NCBI RefSeq assembly: GCF_003030305.1
Contig: NZ_CP023676.1
Span: 1,178,001-1,242,000, forward strand
Reading direction: 5' to 3'
Origin: Cutibacterium acnes
Lineage (GTDB): Bacteria; Actinomycetota; Actinomycetes; Propionibacteriales; Propionibacteriaceae
DNA length: 64,000 nt
Of the stretch, positions 47,440 to 58,237 are shown in pieces. Position numbers and translations under genes: made by a program. Every line of letters starts with the position of its first letter. The stretch's first letter is position 1. The notes below the pieces were generated by a model. It was not told the DNA's origin, searched no databases, and worked only from the letters and a program-made list of their open reading frames with translations.

Positions 47440-50400
47440 GTGGCCCGTTCCGACTTCGTCCACCTCCACACCCACACCGAATACTCGATGCTGGACGGCG
47501 CTGCCAGCAACGAGAAACTTTTCGCCGAGGTGGCACGTCAAGGGATGCCTGCGGTCGCGATGACCGACCACGGAAATATGTTCGGTGCCTACGAGTTCTT
47601 CCAGATTTCCAAGAAGTACGACGGGGACCAGAATCCTCTCATCAAGCCGATCATTGGTATCGAGGCGTACGTCGCTCCGAGCACCCGCAAGTCACGAGTA
47701 CAGGAATTCTGGGGGACCTCTCGTGATGCAGGAGATCCGGATGCCGAGGGCGGCAAAGACGTCTCTGGCGGCGGTCGGTACACCCATATGACGATGTGGG
47801 CGAAGGATTCCGAAGGCCTGCACAACCTTTTCCGACTCTCGTCCTTGGCGTCCTATGAGGGCTACTACATGAAACCGCGTATGGATCGCGAGCTCATGGG
47901 CCAGTACTCCGGTGGCATCATCGCCTCGACCGGTTGCCCATCGGGTGAGGTGCAGACCCGGCTGCGCCTCGGCCAGTTTGAGGAAGCTTGCCAAGCTGCA
48001 TCCGATTATCGGGACATCTTTGGCCGTGAAAACTACTTTTGTGAGTTGATGGACCACGGCGTCCCGATCGAAAAGCAGGTGAGGTCCGACCTGCTGAAGC
48101 TGGCCAAAAAACTAGACATTCCGTTGCTGGTCACCAACGACTCCCACTACGTCACTGAGGATCAGGCCGACGCCCACGACTCTTTGCTGTGTGTCGGTGT
48201 GGGCCGAAACAAAGACGATCCGAACCGGTTCCGGTTCAACGGTTCCGGCTACTACATCAAATCCTCGGAGCAGATGCGGGCGCTGTTCCCCGACCATCCG
48301 GAGGCCTGTGACAACACCTTGCTGCTGACCGAGATGATTGGCTCCTACGACGAGGTGTTTAAGTACGTCGACCGGATGCCGCAGTTCGATGTTCCTGAGG
48401 GGGAGACTCAGGAGTCCTGGCTGCGTAAGAAACTCCAGGAAGGACTCGACGAGAAATTCGGTCCGAACCCGCCCAAAGAGGTCCTAGAGCGTCTCGAGAC
48501 CGAGCTGTCGGTCATCGAACCGCTGGGATTCTCCTCGTACTTCCTCGTTGTCTCCGATATTTGCAACGCGGCACGTTCGATGGGGGTACCGGTAGGGCCC
48601 GGACGTGGTTCAGCGGCTGGTTCCCTGGTCGCCTACCTGACCGGCATTATCGCGATCAACCCGCTAGAACACGGTCTACTGTTCGAGAGGTTCCTCAACC
48701 CGGAGCGCGTCAATCCACCCGATATCGACCTTGACTTCGACGATCGTCAGCGTGACAAGGTCATTGATTACGTCACGCACAAGTACGGGGCTGAGTACAC
48801 CAGCCAGGTCAACACCTTCGGCAAGATTAAGGCGAAGGCCGCTGTCAAAGACGCTAACCGTATTCTCGGCTATCCCTTCGCCCTCGGCGACAAGATCACC
48901 AAGGCAATGCCCCCGGACGTGATGGGCAAGGGCGTTCCACTGGACAAGATCTTCGACTCCTCCCACGAGAGGTATGGCGAAGGCCAGGAGTTCCGTCAGC
49001 TGGTGGCAGATAACCCTGACGTAGCCAAGGTTGTTGAGACTGCCAAAGGCCTCGAGGGGCTGATTCGAGGCACCGGCGTGCACGCCTGCGCGTTCATCCT
49101 GTCGAGTACCCCACTGCTTGACCTCGTGCCGATGCACAAGCGCGATAAGGATGGCATGATCATTGCCGGCTTCGCGTACCCCCAGCTCGAGGAGATGGGG
49201 CTCATGAAGATGGACTTCCTGGGCCTGCGCAACCTCGGTATCATGGATCATTGCATCAAGATCATCAAGGCCAACCGGGGGATTGATGTCGATCTCAAAA
49301 GCATCGCCCTTGATGACAAGACAACCTACGAGATGCTGGCGCGCGGCGACACCCTAGGCGTCTTCCAGCTTGATGGCACGGCCATGAGGTCGTTGCTGCG
49401 GCTCATGGGTCCGACATGCTTCGACGACATTGTTGCCGTGCTAGCCCTGTATCGCCCGGGCCCTATGGGCGCTAATGCGCATATCTCTTATGCTCAGCGT
49501 AAGAACAACCGGGAACCGATCATTCCGATCCATCCCGAACTCAAGGAAGACCTCGACGAGATCCTTGCTCCCACGTACCACCTCATTGTGTACCAGGAGC
49601 AGATCATGTCGATCGCCCGAAAACTTGCCGGGTACACCCTGGGTGGCGCCGACCTGTTGCGCCGAGCGATGGGTAAGAAAAAGAAGCACATCCTGGAGGA
49701 AAACTTCATCCCCTTCCAGGCGGGTATGCGTGAACACGGTTACTCCGACGATGCCATCCAGACTTTGTGGGACGTCATGGTCCCCTTCGCTGGATACGCC
49801 TTTAACAAATCCCACGCTGCTGGCTATGGACTTGTCTCGTATTGGACGGCTTACCTCAAGGCCAACTACCCGGCTGAATACGGCGCTGCTCTGCTGACGA
49901 GCGTCGGTGACGATAAAGACAAGATGGCAATGTACCTAGCCGACATGCGCGCCCAGCACATCAACGTCCTTCCTCCCGACGTCAACGCATCCTCCCTTGA
50001 GTTCACCGCTGTCGGTGAGGACATTCGGTTCGGCCTGGGGGCCATCCGAAATGTCGGGGCCAATGCCGTAGCTGAGATTATTCGCGCCCGGGAGGAGAAC
50101 GGTCCAGCCCCCGATTTCTTCACCTTCCTCGATCAGGTCAGCTTGACAGTATGCAATAAGAGACTCATCGAGTCCCTCATTAAGGCTGGCGCTTTCGACT
50201 CTATGGGTCACTCTCGACGTGGGCTCATGGCTGTCTACGGGCAGGCCGTCGACGCCGTCATCGACATCAAGCGCAACCAAGCCAACGGTCAAGACGATCT
50301 ATTCGGCATGGGGGATGATTCCCAGCCCACTCAGATGGGGGTCGAGAGGGTCGTTCCCGACGACGATTGGGATCGCAGTACCAAACTCGCCTTCGAGCGC

Positions 50401-51012
50401 GAGATGCTCGGTCTCTATGTGTCGGACCACCCGCTGCGTGGGCTCGAGGCTGCTCTGGAGGCTGAATCAGATATTTCGGTGGCGGAACTCGTTAATCCTG
50501 AGGGCCATCACGAGGGCCGGTACACCGTGGTCGGCATGGTCACCCAGATCGTGCGGCGTACGACTAAGAACGGTGACATTTGGGCCTCAGTGACCCTGGA
50601 GGACCTTGATGCGTCCATCACCATCGCCTGTTTCCCAAAGGTTTATCAACGAGTGGAACCCTTGCTAGCGGTGGACAGCATCCTGAAGGTACGCGGCTTC
50701 GTCCGGGAACGCGATGAGACGGTTGAAATGTCGGCCAACGACATCTGGTTGCTTGATCTCACTGACGCTAGCAAGGCACCAATGACGATCGATATGCGTC
50801 GCGGACGCTGCACCCGTGGCACGCTCGAAGAGCTGCGCGGGGTGCTGCGCAACCATCCGGGTAGTTCCGAGGTGAGGTTGCGGCTCATTGACGGCAAAGT
50901 GACAACAACATTCCGGCTTGCCGACGAACTTAAGGTCACCCAAGGTCAGCCGCTCATGGCAGACCTCAAGGCTTTGCTTGGCCCGTCGTGCGTCCCGAGG
51001 AGGCAGCAGTGA
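47440..51012 (+). CDS. dnaE: DNA polymerase III alpha subunit
   Basis: The 1190-residue replicative polymerase. The N-terminal PHP domain opens with FVHLHTHTEYSMLDGA and has MTDHGNM. The palm carries GPGRGSAAGSLVAY (about 387) and the catalytic aspartates in PPDIDLDFDD (about 426-435). The YQEQIM and LRRAMGKKK fingers blocks, helix-hairpin-helix and C-terminal OB domain follow. The start is GTG at 47440 after AAAGGAGGG; an in-frame extension to 47350 has no homology. Its stop overlaps the next start as GTGA. Confidence 0.96.
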   Translation: MARSDFVHLHTHTEYSMLDGAASNEKLFAEVARQGMPAVAMTDHGNMFGAYEFFQISKKYDGDQNPLIKPIIGIEAYVAPSTRKSRVQEFWGTSRDAGDPDAEGGKDVSGGGRYTHMTMWAKDSEGLHNLFRLSSLASYEGYYMKPRMDRELMGQYSGGIIASTGCPSGEVQTRLRLGQFEEACQAASDYRDIFGRENYFCELMDHGVPIEKQVRSDLLKLAKKLDIPLLVTNDSHYVTEDQADAHDSLLCVGVGRNKDDPNRFRFNGSGYYIKSSEQMRALFPDHPEACDNTLLLTEMIGSYDEVFKYVDRMPQFDVPEGETQESWLRKKLQEGLDEKFGPNPPKEVLERLETELSVIEPLGFSSYFLVVSDICNAARSMGVPVGPGRGSAAGSLVAYLTGIIAINPLEHGLLFERFLNPERVNPPDIDLDFDDRQRDKVIDYVTHKYGAEYTSQVNTFGKIKAKAAVKDANRILGYPFALGDKITKAMPPDVMGKGVPLDKIFDSSHERYGEGQEFRQLVADNPDVAKVVETAKGLEGLIRGTGVHACAFILSSTPLLDLVPMHKRDKDGMIIAGFAYPQLEEMGLMKMDFLGLRNLGIMDHCIKIIKANRGIDVDLKSIALDDKTTYEMLARGDTLGVFQLDGTAMRSLLRLMGPTCFDDIVAVLALYRPGPMGANAHISYAQRKNNREPIIPIHPELKEDLDEILAPTYHLIVYQEQIMSIARKLAGYTLGGADLLRRAMGKKKKHILEENFIPFQAGMREHGYSDDAIQTLWDVMVPFAGYAFNKSHAAGYGLVSYWTAYLKANYPAEYGAALLTSVGDDKDKMAMYLADMRAQHINVLPPDVNASSLEFTAVGEDIRFGLGAIRNVGANAVAEIIRAREENGPAPDFFTFLDQVSLTVCNKRLIESLIKAGAFDSMGHSRRGLMAVYGQAVDAVIDIKRNQANGQDDLFGMGDDSQPTQMGVERVVPDDDWDRSTKLAFEREMLGLYVSDHPLRGLEAALEAESDISVAELVNPEGHHEGRYTVVGMVTQIVRRTTKNGDIWASVTLEDLDASITIACFPKVYQRVEPLLAVDSILKVRGFVRERDETVEMSANDIWLLDLTDASKAPMTIDMRRGRCTRGTLEELRGVLRNHPGSSEVRLRLIDGKVTTTFRLADELKVTQGQPLMADLKALLGPSCVPRRQQ

Positions 51013-51563
51013 ACGAGATGACTCGTGCCCGTATGATTGCGATCTTGCGGCTGAGCCTGCTCGTGATCGCGATGGGGATCGTCCTTGGAGGACTGGCTGC
51101 TCCGCTATGGCACTCAATGGTGACCCTGCCGACGTACACCGTCGGCTCTGACGGTGCAGCTACGACGACGGAGAAGGGTCTCACCCAGGTCTTCTCAACT
51201 GACGCTACGTACTGTCTCATCGGTCTGGTCGTGGGACTCATCATCGGCTGTCTGAGCTGGGTTCTCATGCGGCGGCGGGGAGCCTGGGGTGTTTTAGCCG
51301 CTGGGATCTCGGCATGTCTGTCGGCTCTAGCGTGTTGGTGGGTGGGTGTTCTTATCGGCCCGGACTCTTTTGCCGAACGGATCGCTTCAGCTAAGTCTGG
51401 GGAGGTTATCCCCATCGATTTCGCTCTCCATACCTGGGTGGCAGTCCTGGTATGGCTGCTCGCTGCCATGGTGCCCATGCTCATCGCGTCCCTGCTGGCG
51501 GCCAGACGTGGCGCTTCGCGGACCGGACGCGCAAAGACGTCGACCGGGGCTTCATTAGACTAG
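51009..51563 (+). CDS. Four-pass membrane protein between dnaE and hisD
   Basis: A 184-residue protein with hydrophobic segments at about 11-32, 65-86, 92-115 and 140-165 and short polar loops; the first loop (about 35-60) is probably extracytoplasmic. I do not recognise a named function; small proteins of this form near dnaE or hisD occur in other actinobacteria. The start is GTG at 51009, overlapping the dnaE stop, with GAGGAGG upstream. It ends 4 bases before the hisD start. Confidence 0.75.
   Translation: MNEMTRARMIAILRLSLLVIAMGIVLGGLAAPLWHSMVTLPTYTVGSDGAATTTEKGLTQVFSTDATYCLIGLVVGLIIGCLSWVLMRRRGAWGVLAAGISACLSALACWWVGVLIGPDSFAERIASAKSGEVIPIDFALHTWVAVLVWLLAAMVPMLIASLLAARRGASRTGRAKTSTGASLD
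51556..51561 (+). promoter_or_regulatory. TAGACT box, candidate -10 for leaderless hisD
   Basis: TAGACT ends six bases before the hisD GTG at 51568, which has no Shine-Dalgarno. Transcription starting at or next to the GTG would make a leaderless mRNA for the his operon. No convincing -35 is visible. Confidence 0.45.
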
Positions 51564-51567
51564 CAAT

Positions 51568-52887
51568 GTGCTGAGAATCGTCGATGTGACCAGTGAGACC
51601 ACTGACGACCTGCGTTGCGCCGTGCCTCGCGCGGACTTCGATGTCGATGCCGCCATGGCGGCCGTCATCCCCGTCTGCTCTGCGGTGAGGGATCGTGGCG
51701 TTGAGGCGCTACGTGAGTACAGCGAGAAATTCGACCATGTGGTTCCCGAGCATCTGCGCGTTCCGGTCGAGGCTCTCGCCACGGCAGCTGCGAACCTCGA
51801 CGGCACCTTGCGTCGGGCTTTCAGCGAATCTATTCGACGTCGTCGTCACGTATGTCAGGAAGCTGAGGTGGAGGCCTCTTCCCAACCGGTTGAGGTGGCA
51901 GGCGGCGCGCGGGTGAGCCAGCGCATCGTCCCGGTCGGGCGTGTAGGCCTTTACGTTCCGGGTGGGTTCGCTCCGCTGGCATCGTCGGTCATCATGAACG
52001 TCGTTCCTGCGCAGGAGGCCGGTGTTTCGTCTATCGCTGTAGCATCTCCGCCCCAGGCGGAGTTTGGTGGGTTGCCGCACCCGAGCATCTTGGCGCTGTG
52101 TCATCTACTGGGTGTCAATGAGGTCTACGCCGTCGGCGGTGCCCAGGCGATCGCCATGTTCGCTTACGGCGTTGAGGGCTCCGACGAGGCAGATTCCTGT
52201 CCGCGCGTCGACATGGTTACGGGTCCAGGCAACATCTACGTAGTCGCGGCAAAGCGCTGCCTGCGTGGCACCGTCGGCATCGATTCGGAGGCTGGGCCCA
52301 CCGAAATCGCCATCCTGGCCGATAAGACTGCCGACCCGCGTCACATTGCTGCTGATCTTATGAGCCAGGCTGAGCATGACACGCTGGCTGCCGCAGTGCT
52401 TGTCACAGACTCGACCACACTGGCCGAAGCTGTGCAACGAGAACTTGCCCCGATGGTCAGTGCCACGTTACATTCCGAGCGCATTCGCACCTCGCTGACA
52501 TCCAAGCAGTCGGCCATCGTCATGGTACGTGATATTGATCAGGGCCTCGAAGTGGTCAATGCGTATGCCGCCGAGCATCTCGAGATCCAGACGGCTGATG
52601 CTGCCGCAGTCGCTGCTCGGGTCCGGAACGCTGGCGCCATTTTCGTCGGCCCGTGGGCGCCTGTCTCTCTTGGGGACTACTCAGCCGGATCCACTCACGT
52701 CCTTCCCACGGCAGGAGCAGCCTGCCACTCGTCTGGTCTGTCGGTGCGTTCCTTCATGCGCGCCGTCCACGTCATCGATTACACCGAGGATGCCCTACTT
52801 GAGCTGGCCGATTCCGTTGAGGCTTTTGCCTTGGCGGAGAACTTGCCCGGCCATGCCAATGCCATCACTGTGAGGAGGTCACGTTGA
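51568..52887 (+). CDS. hisD: Histidinol dehydrogenase
   Basis: A 439-residue zinc enzyme that oxidises histidinol to histidine in two NAD-dependent steps. [16 protein letters not shown] (about 131-146), [12 protein letters not shown] (about 190), the [12 protein letters not shown] block and [11 protein letters not shown] carry the family signature; the catalytic Glu/His pair lies in YAAEHLEIQ, and [13 protein letters not shown] ends the site. The start is GTG at 51568 without a ribosome binding site. It leads the run hisD-hisC-hisB-hisH-hisA. Confidence 0.96.
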   Translation: MLRIVDVTSETTDDLRCAVPRADFDVDAAMAAVIPVCSAVRDRGVEALREYSEKFDHVVPEHLRVPVEALATAAANLDGTLRRAFSESIRRRRHVCQEAEVEASSQPVEVAGGARVSQRIVPVGRVGLYVPGGFAPLASSVIMNVVPAQEAGVSSIAVASPPQAEFGGLPHPSILALCHLLGVNEVYAVGGAQAIAMFAYGVEGSDEADSCPRVDMVTGPGNIYVVAAKRCLRGTVGIDSEAGPTEIAILADKTADPRHIAADLMSQAEHDTLAAAVLVTDSTTLAEAVQRELAPMVSATLHSERIRTSLTSKQSAIVMVRDIDQGLEVVNAYAAEHLEIQTADAAAVAARVRNAGAIFVGPWAPVSLGDYSAGSTHVLPTAGAACHSSGLSVRSFMRAVHVIDYTEDALLELADSVEAFALAENLPGHANAITVRRSR

Positions 52888-54050
52888 CTCAGCATCGACA
52901 GACCAGCCAGCCCCGTCCGGTGGCTAAGCCGGAGCCTAACTCTATCCAGTTGGCGGATCTTCCGCTGCGTTCGGAACTTGTCGGGGCACAACCATACGGG
53001 GCTCCGCAGCTTGACGTCCCGGTACGCCTGAACGTCAACGAAAATCCGTATCCGCCATCGGAGGCGGTGCGCAAGGACATGGCCAAGGCTGTTGCCAAGG
53101 CCGCCAAGAGTCTTAACCGCTACCCCGACCGGGAAGCCACCGGCCTTCGCGAGGATCTGGCCCGATATATTGGCTTCGGTATTAGCAGCTCCCAGATATG
53201 GCCTGCTAATGGCTCCAACGAGGTTATGACCCATGTTTTGCAGGCGTTTGGTGGTCCAGGACGCTCTGTGCTGACCTTCACACCGACCTACTCGATGTAT
53301 CCCGAGTATGCCCGCAATACTCACACGAATTACGTCACTCGTCCTCGCAACGCCTCCTGGGGACTGACAACTGACGAGATACTGTCGGCAATCGAGGAGG
53401 TCAAGCCGGATGTCGTCTTACTGACGACGCCAAATAACCCCACCGGAACCACTATCCCGGTCGCCGTCATTGACGAGGTGTGTGCTGGCACCGACACCAT
53501 TGTCGTCGTTGACGAGGCATATCAGGAGTTCACAGACGCTCCGGAGGACTCCTCGATTGCTTTGCTTCCGAAGTACGGTCGGCTCATTGTGGTGCGCACC
53601 CTATCCAAGGCCTTCGCCCTGGCAGGTGGCCGACTGGGGTACGCGGTGGCCGCACCGGCCGTCGTTGACGCGCTGCGGATGGTGCGGCTGCCCTATCATC
53701 TCTCCGACGTGTCACAGGTGGTGGCGAGAGTTTCCCTTGCTCATGCCCCTGAGATGCTTGCGCGGGTCGACGAGTTGCGTGAGACCCGCGTAAACCTGGA
53801 GGACTGGCTGCAACTGCACGGGTTGGACGTCGTTTCCTCACAGTCGAACTTCGTCCTCTTCGGCAGGTTCGCTGATCGTCACGCGGTATTCCAGGCGCTG
53901 CTTGATCGCGGCGTGCTCATCCGAGAGGTCGGACCAACTGGTTACTTGCGCGTATGCGCCGGAACTCCACGCCAGACCGACGCTTTCCGTACCGCTTTGC
54001 TTGACGTCCTTCCCACCGCTCCGCGTCTCGTCCTCGAGGAGGATCAATGA
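52884..54050 (+). CDS. hisC: Histidinol-phosphate aminotransferase
   Basis: A 388-residue class II PLP aminotransferase. [12 protein letters not shown] (about 49) opens the domain, TTPNNPTGT (about 178) contacts PLP, DEAYQEF follows, and the PLP lysine is in [15 protein letters not shown]. The start is TTG at 52884, overlapping the hisD stop as TTGA, with GAGGAGG seven bases upstream. A rare start codon paired with a strong binding site suggests tuned expression. Confidence 0.95.
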   Translation: MTQHRQTSQPRPVAKPEPNSIQLADLPLRSELVGAQPYGAPQLDVPVRLNVNENPYPPSEAVRKDMAKAVAKAAKSLNRYPDREATGLREDLARYIGFGISSSQIWPANGSNEVMTHVLQAFGGPGRSVLTFTPTYSMYPEYARNTHTNYVTRPRNASWGLTTDEILSAIEEVKPDVVLLTTPNNPTGTTIPVAVIDEVCAGTDTIVVVDEAYQEFTDAPEDSSIALLPKYGRLIVVRTLSKAFALAGGRLGYAVAAPAVVDALRMVRLPYHLSDVSQVVARVSLAHAPEMLARVDELRETRVNLEDWLQLHGLDVVSSQSNFVLFGRFADRHAVFQALLDRGVLIREVGPTGYLRVCAGTPRQTDAFRTALLDVLPTAPRLVLEEDQ

Positions 54051-54667
54051 CCCATCGTCGCGCTCGCGTTTACCGCGAGACCTCGGAATCCACTGTCGAC
54101 GTCGCAATTGATCTCGATGGGGCGGGGGAGTCCACCATTTCTACTGGGGTTGGATTTTACGACCATATGCTGACGGCATTGTCGAAGCACTCAGGTATCG
54201 ATATGACGATCACTACTTCCGGTGACGTCGAGATCGATGGTCACCACAGTATTGAAGACACGGCTATTGCTTTAGGCCAGGCTCTTGCCCAGGCCTTGGG
54301 GGATAAATGCGGTATCACGCGTTTTGGTGACGCCGTGGTTCCCCTCGACGAGGCGCTTGCCCAATGCGTTGTCGACGTTGCCGGACGACCGTGGGTGGTG
54401 TGTTCGGGTGAACCTGAGGGGCAGGCGTACGCTCGTATTGGTGGTTCTGGCGTGCCCTACCCGGGTGCGATGACCTACCACGTTGTGCAGTCCTTAGCTT
54501 TCAACGCCGGTCTGTGCGTCCACCTGCGTCTGCTGGCAGGACGCGACCCCCACCACATCTGCGAGGCCGAGTTCAAAGCGCTGGCCCGAGCGCTGAGAAT
54601 TGCGATAGCACCGGATCCCCGTAATGCCGGTCGCGTCCCCAGCACTAAAGGCGCTCTCAATGTCTGA
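54047..54667 (+). CDS. hisB: Imidazoleglycerol-phosphate dehydratase
   Basis: A 206-residue enzyme of the monofunctional type, without the phosphatase domain of E. coli HisB. Metal-binding motifs are FYDHML (about 37), [11 protein letters not shown] (about 63-73) and, in the second half, [18 protein letters not shown] at 54047 overlaps the hisC stop as ATGA, and the gene overlaps hisH by 8 bases. Confidence 0.96.
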   Translation: MTHRRARVYRETSESTVDVAIDLDGAGESTISTGVGFYDHMLTALSKHSGIDMTITTSGDVEIDGHHSIEDTAIALGQALAQALGDKCGITRFGDAVVPLDEALAQCVVDVAGRPWVVCSGEPEGQAYARIGGSGVPYPGAMTYHVVQSLAFNAGLCVHLRLLAGRDPHHICEAEFKALARALRIAIAPDPRNAGRVPSTKGALNV

Positions 54668-55277
54668 TCCGGTGCGAGTCGGCATTATCGACCATGGATC
54701 AGGAAACCTTCACTCCGCTAGACGTGCATTGCGTCAGGTAGGTGCCGAAGTGATCGTTTCCAACGACCCGAGTGCCTTACTCGATACCGACGCTCTCGTC
54801 CTCCCCGGAGTGGGAGCGTTAGCGGCGTGTATGACAGGGTTGCGGGCTATGGGCGGGGCGCGTCTTGTCCGTCAATGGGTTGACGAGGGACGACCTCTGC
54901 TGGGTATCTGCGTGGGCCATCAGATGCTTTTCGAGCGAGGACGTGAACGCGACGTTGACGTCAAGTGCCTTGGTGTTCTTCCTGGTGTCGTTGAGGAGCT
55001 GCCGGCAGAGCGACTGCCCCATATAGGGTGGAACACGGTGATACCGGCCGCCGACTCAGCCTTATTTCAGGGCGTGCAAGAGAGGTTCTACTTCGTCCAT
55101 TCCTATGGTGTGGTCGTTACCGGACCTCACGACCACTTCACCACTGCGACCCATCAGGGAGCCACCTTTGTCGCAGCCGCAGAGTATGGTTCGGTGACGT
55201 CCACGCAGTTCCATCCTGAAAAGTCGGGGACAGCAGGTCTCGCTCTGCTCACACGCTGGCTGAATCAGCTGAGTTGA
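54660..55277 (+). CDS. hisH: Imidazole glycerol phosphate synthase, glutaminase subunit
   Basis: A 205-residue class I glutamine amidotransferase that feeds ammonia to HisF. The nucleophile Cys is in [12 protein letters not shown], the His/Glu pair in TQFHPEKSG, and the opening [11 protein letters not shown] is typical. ATG 54660 lies inside the end of hisB; the longer in-frame reading has no homology. Its partner hisF is not in this window, although in many actinobacteria it follows hisA. Confidence 0.95.
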   Translation: MSDPVRVGIIDHGSGNLHSARRALRQVGAEVIVSNDPSALLDTDALVLPGVGALAACMTGLRAMGGARLVRQWVDEGRPLLGICVGHQMLFERGRERDVDVKCLGVLPGVVEELPAERLPHIGWNTVIPAADSALFQGVQERFYFVHSYGVVVTGPHDHFTTATHQGATFVAAAEYGSVTSTQFHPEKSGTAGLALLTRWLNQLS

Positions 55278-55283
55278 TAGCCT
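55278..55283 (+). promoter_or_regulatory. TAGCCT box, candidate -10 for leaderless hisA
   Basis: TAGCCT, beginning one base after the hisH stop, ends six bases before the GTG of hisA at 55290, which lacks a Shine-Dalgarno. The spacing matches that before hisD, the PBP4B-like gene and the small membrane protein at 17124. Confidence 0.4.
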
Positions 55284-55289
55284 GATTCT

Positions 55290-56057
55290 GTGACCGGAGA
55301 ACTCACGCTGTTTCCAGCCGTTGATGTCCAGGGCGGTCGTGCCGTCCAGCTGCAACAGGGGGTGGCCAGTTCTGAACGGGCATTTGGCGACCCTCTCGAT
55401 GTCGCTCAGAAGTGGCAAGGCCTGGGAGCCCAATGGATTCACCTGGTTGACCTTGATGCTGCCTTCGGACATGGATCCAATACGAAGATCATCAGCAGCG
55501 TCGTTGAGCAGTTGGACATTAACGTTGAGGTTTCGGGTGGTATCCGAGATCAAAGGAGTCTCGAGTCCGCGTTGTCCGCTGGCGCGACCCGGGTCAATAT
55601 CGGTACCGCTGCCCTCGAGGACCCTCAATGGTGTGACGAAGTCGTCGGGCGTTATGGCGAACAAGTAGCAATCGGCTTAGACGTGCGTGGCGATCAGCTG
55701 ACGGCTCGTGGATGGACGCGCGAGGGCGGAAAGGTTCTCGACGTTCTGGCGCGCTTGGAGGACGCCGGGTGTAGGCGATACGTCGTTACCGACGTCGCCA
55801 GTGATGGCATGCTAACCGGCCCTAATTACGAGCTTCTGGGGCGGATTTGCGCTCGTACCCAAGGCAAAGTTGTCGCTTCAGGTGGTATTGCCACGCTGGA
55901 GGATTTGCGACGCCTGCGCGGTTTAGTCCCGATCGGTGTTGAGGGCGCGATCGTCGGGACGGCTCTGTACGTCGGCAATTTCACCTTGCCTGCGGCCTTG
56001 GATGTGTGCCGGGCCCCCATCCCGGCTGATTCATCCCCGATGCCTCCTACCGACTGA
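55290..56057 (+). CDS. hisA: Phosphoribosyl isomerase A (HisA, PriA-type)
   Basis: A 255-residue TIM barrel that isomerises ProFAR to PRFAR in histidine synthesis. Catalytic acids are Asp12 (FPAVDVQGG) and Asp172 ([13 protein letters not shown]). Trp142 in RGWTREGG is the residue that in actinobacterial PriA lets the same enzyme act as TrpF (phosphoribosylanthranilate isomerase). The second activity is inferred from family knowledge. Start GTG 55290. Confidence 0.93.
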   Translation: MTGELTLFPAVDVQGGRAVQLQQGVASSERAFGDPLDVAQKWQGLGAQWIHLVDLDAAFGHGSNTKIISSVVEQLDINVEVSGGIRDQRSLESALSAGATRVNIGTAALEDPQWCDEVVGRYGEQVAIGLDVRGDQLTARGWTREGGKVLDVLARLEDAGCRRYVVTDVASDGMLTGPNYELLGRICARTQGKVVASGGIATLEDLRRLRGLVPIGVEGAIVGTALYVGNFTLPAALDVCRAPIPADSSPMPPTD

Positions 56058-56206
56058 GCATCGATTTATCGTGGTTTTTCTTCCTCTGATTCGTTCTCAG
56101 ACGGGGAGTGTAGACTGTCCTATTGTGTGCGTAGGCTCGTCCTGCGCCGGATGCTTAGCCCCGCTGGGCCAATAACTGCGACATTCGAGGAAGGGAGACA
56201 CCGTTC

Positions 56207-57001
56207 ATGAGCGGTCACTCCAAGTGGGCCACCACCAAGCACAAGAAGGCGGCCATTGACGCCAAGCGCGGCAAGCTTTTCGCTCGCCTGATTAAGAATA
56301 TTGAGGTGGCCGCCCGCCTCGGGGGTGGAGACCCGTCGGGCAACCCGACCCTCTACGACGCCATCCAGAAGGCGAAAAAGAGCTCGGTTCCTAACGACAA
56401 CATCACCCGTGCTGTGAAGCGTGGGTCTGGTGAGGGCGCTGACGCCGTCAATTACGAGACGATTATGTACGAGGCCTATGGCCCCGCTGGCGTTGCCATC
56501 CTTATCGAGTGCCTGACTGACAATCGCAATCGCGCCGTTTCTGACGTCCGCGTGGCCGTTACCCGCAACGGCGGAACCATGGCTGACGGCGGTTCTGTGC
56601 AGCGTCTGTTCCAGCGCAAGGGTGTTGTCTCGGTCTCGAAGACCTACGAGGTTGAGGAGGGCCGCAAGACAGAGACCCGTGAGGTGGATGAGGACCAGCT
56701 CATGGAGGCAACCATCGACGCTGAGCCTGAGGACATCGTTGATGAGGGCGAGGTCTTTGAGATTATTTCGGATCCGAGCGCTGTTGTTGATGTCCGTAAA
56801 GCCGTCCAGGATGCCGGTATTGATTACGACTCCGCTGAGGTGTCGTTCAAGCCAGACTTCACCCAGCGTGTCGAGCTTGAGGACGCCCGCAAGCTTTACA
56901 GGATCCTTGATGCTCTCGAAGATCTCGATGACGTCCAGAACGTGTTCTCCAACGTTGATATCCCCGCCGAGGTTGCAGCAGCTCTTGACGAGGAGGAGTG
57001 A
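56207..57001 (+). CDS. yebC: YebC/PmpR-family protein (TACO1-like)
   Basis: A 264-residue conserved protein. The N-terminus [21 protein letters not shown] is the family hallmark, with [15 protein letters not shown] (about 65) and YEAYGPAG following; the acidic C-terminal half ends in repeated Glu. Homologues bind DNA or act as ribosome-associated translation factors easing polyproline or specific stalls. GGAAGGGAG precedes the ATG. It overlaps ruvC as GTGA, the arrangement yebC-ruvCAB common in bacteria. Confidence 0.95.
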   Translation: MSGHSKWATTKHKKAAIDAKRGKLFARLIKNIEVAARLGGGDPSGNPTLYDAIQKAKKSSVPNDNITRAVKRGSGEGADAVNYETIMYEAYGPAGVAILIECLTDNRNRAVSDVRVAVTRNGGTMADGGSVQRLFQRKGVVSVSKTYEVEEGRKTETREVDEDQLMEATIDAEPEDIVDEGEVFEIISDPSAVVDVRKAVQDAGIDYDSAEVSFKPDFTQRVELEDARKLYRILDALEDLDDVQNVFSNVDIPAEVAAALDEEE

Positions 57002-57588
57002 GCATTCCAAAGTCGACCCCCGACCCGCGTGTTACAAGGGTCATGGGGGTCGACCCTGGTTTAACCCGATGCGGGGTTGGCGTCGTTGAAGGTGGGTTAG
57101 GATCGCCTCTGAAGCTCATTGCCGTGGGCGTCATTCGTACTCCTGCCGACCTCGATCATGCACACCGACTACTGCGCATCCACGACGGGCTGGAGGAATG
57201 GCGTGACCACACCCGCCCGGATGCCGTCGCTGTCGAGAAAGTGTTTGCCCAACACAACCGCAATACAGTAACTGGTACCGCTCAGGCAGCCGGAATGGCG
57301 ATGATGATTGCCGCCCGGCATGGTCTTCCGGTCGCTCTTCACACTCCAAGTGAGGTTAAAGCGGCAATCTCGGGTTCAGGACGAGCCGATAAAGCCCAGG
57401 TGGGCTTCATGGTGGCACGGGTGTTGCGGCTATCGGCGCCTCCCAAGCCTGCTGATGCTGCCGACGCTGTCGCTTTGGCGATCTGCCACCTGTGGCGTGG
57501 CGGGGCGGCTCGTCGCATTGAAGCCGCTGTGGCTACGCAACGACGCGGTCGGCGTGTACCCCGTTCTTGGAAGGACCTAGCCCGGTGA
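56998..57588 (+). CDS. ruvC: Holliday junction endonuclease RuvC
   Basis: A 196-residue RNase H-fold nuclease that resolves Holliday junctions. Acidic catalytic residues are in [12 protein letters not shown] (Asp19), VEKVFAQ and [13 protein letters not shown]. The [12 protein letters not shown] stretch binds DNA. The start is GTG 56998, overlapping yebC. The C-terminal 30 residues are basic. Confidence 0.95.
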   Translation: MSIPKSTPDPRVTRVMGVDPGLTRCGVGVVEGGLGSPLKLIAVGVIRTPADLDHAHRLLRIHDGLEEWRDHTRPDAVAVEKVFAQHNRNTVTGTAQAAGMAMMIAARHGLPVALHTPSEVKAAISGSGRADKAQVGFMVARVLRLSAPPKPADAADAVALAICHLWRGGAARRIEAAVATQRRGRRVPRSWKDLAR

Positions 57589-58190
57589 TTTCCCATTTTT
57601 CCGGCATGGTTAGTGCCGCTGGCCCGACGTGGGTCGTCCTTGACAATCATGGGGTTGGTATCAAGGTGCTGTGCCCTCCTGCCACAGCTGCGAGTGCTCG
57701 CATCAACCAAGATATGTCCCTGCACACCTCCCTGGTTGTGAGAGAGGAGTCCCTGACTCTTTACGGGTTCGTCGAAGCTGATGATCGCGATGCTTTTGAG
57801 CTGGTGCAAACCGCGTCGGGAGTCGGTCCCAAATTAGCTGCAGCGATTATGAGTGTCCTTGATGCTGCTCAGCTAGCCACGGCGATAACCGAAGAAGATG
57901 ACGCAACTCTATGCCGCGTTCCCGGAATTGGTCGCAAGGGTGCGGCGAAAATGATCCTGGAGCTCAAGGACAAGGTCGCAGCCCTTACCCCACGTGGAGC
58001 TTCGGTGAGCGGAGCGACCCATGTGGTCGCACCGTGGCGGGAACAGGTGGCGGAAGGGCTGGTCGGCTTGGGCTGGTCGGCTAAAGACGCGGAGAAGGCC
58101 GTCGACAAGGTGGCTGCTCTCAAGGAAGCCGATCCAGCTATGACCATCGGCAACCTCATGCGAGCGGCATTGCGTAGTTTGGCGCGGTGA
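57585..58190 (+). CDS. ruvA: Holliday junction branch migration protein RuvA
   Basis: A 201-residue subunit that binds the junction as a tetramer and loads RuvB. An N-terminal OB fold (1-62) is followed by two helix-hairpin-helix motifs ([12 protein letters not shown], about 75, and [17 protein letters not shown], about 110), and the C-terminal domain contacts RuvB ([14 protein letters not shown]). The start is GTG 57585, overlapping ruvC as GTGA. Confidence 0.96.
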   Translation: MISHFSGMVSAAGPTWVVLDNHGVGIKVLCPPATAASARINQDMSLHTSLVVREESLTLYGFVEADDRDAFELVQTASGVGPKLAAAIMSVLDAAQLATAITEEDDATLCRVPGIGRKGAAKMILELKDKVAALTPRGASVSGATHVVAPWREQVAEGLVGLGWSAKDAEKAVDKVAALKEADPAMTIGNLMRAALRSLAR

Positions 58191-58237
58191 CATGTCGGAT
58201 GCCTCTGGCAGACTGATAAGAGTCGTCAGGAAGGAGA

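Noticed and set aside
56120-57010. 296-codon open frame on the minus strand opposite yebC
   Set aside because: It is an antisense shadow of yebC, rich in Leu/Val/Asp from reversed codons, without start signals.
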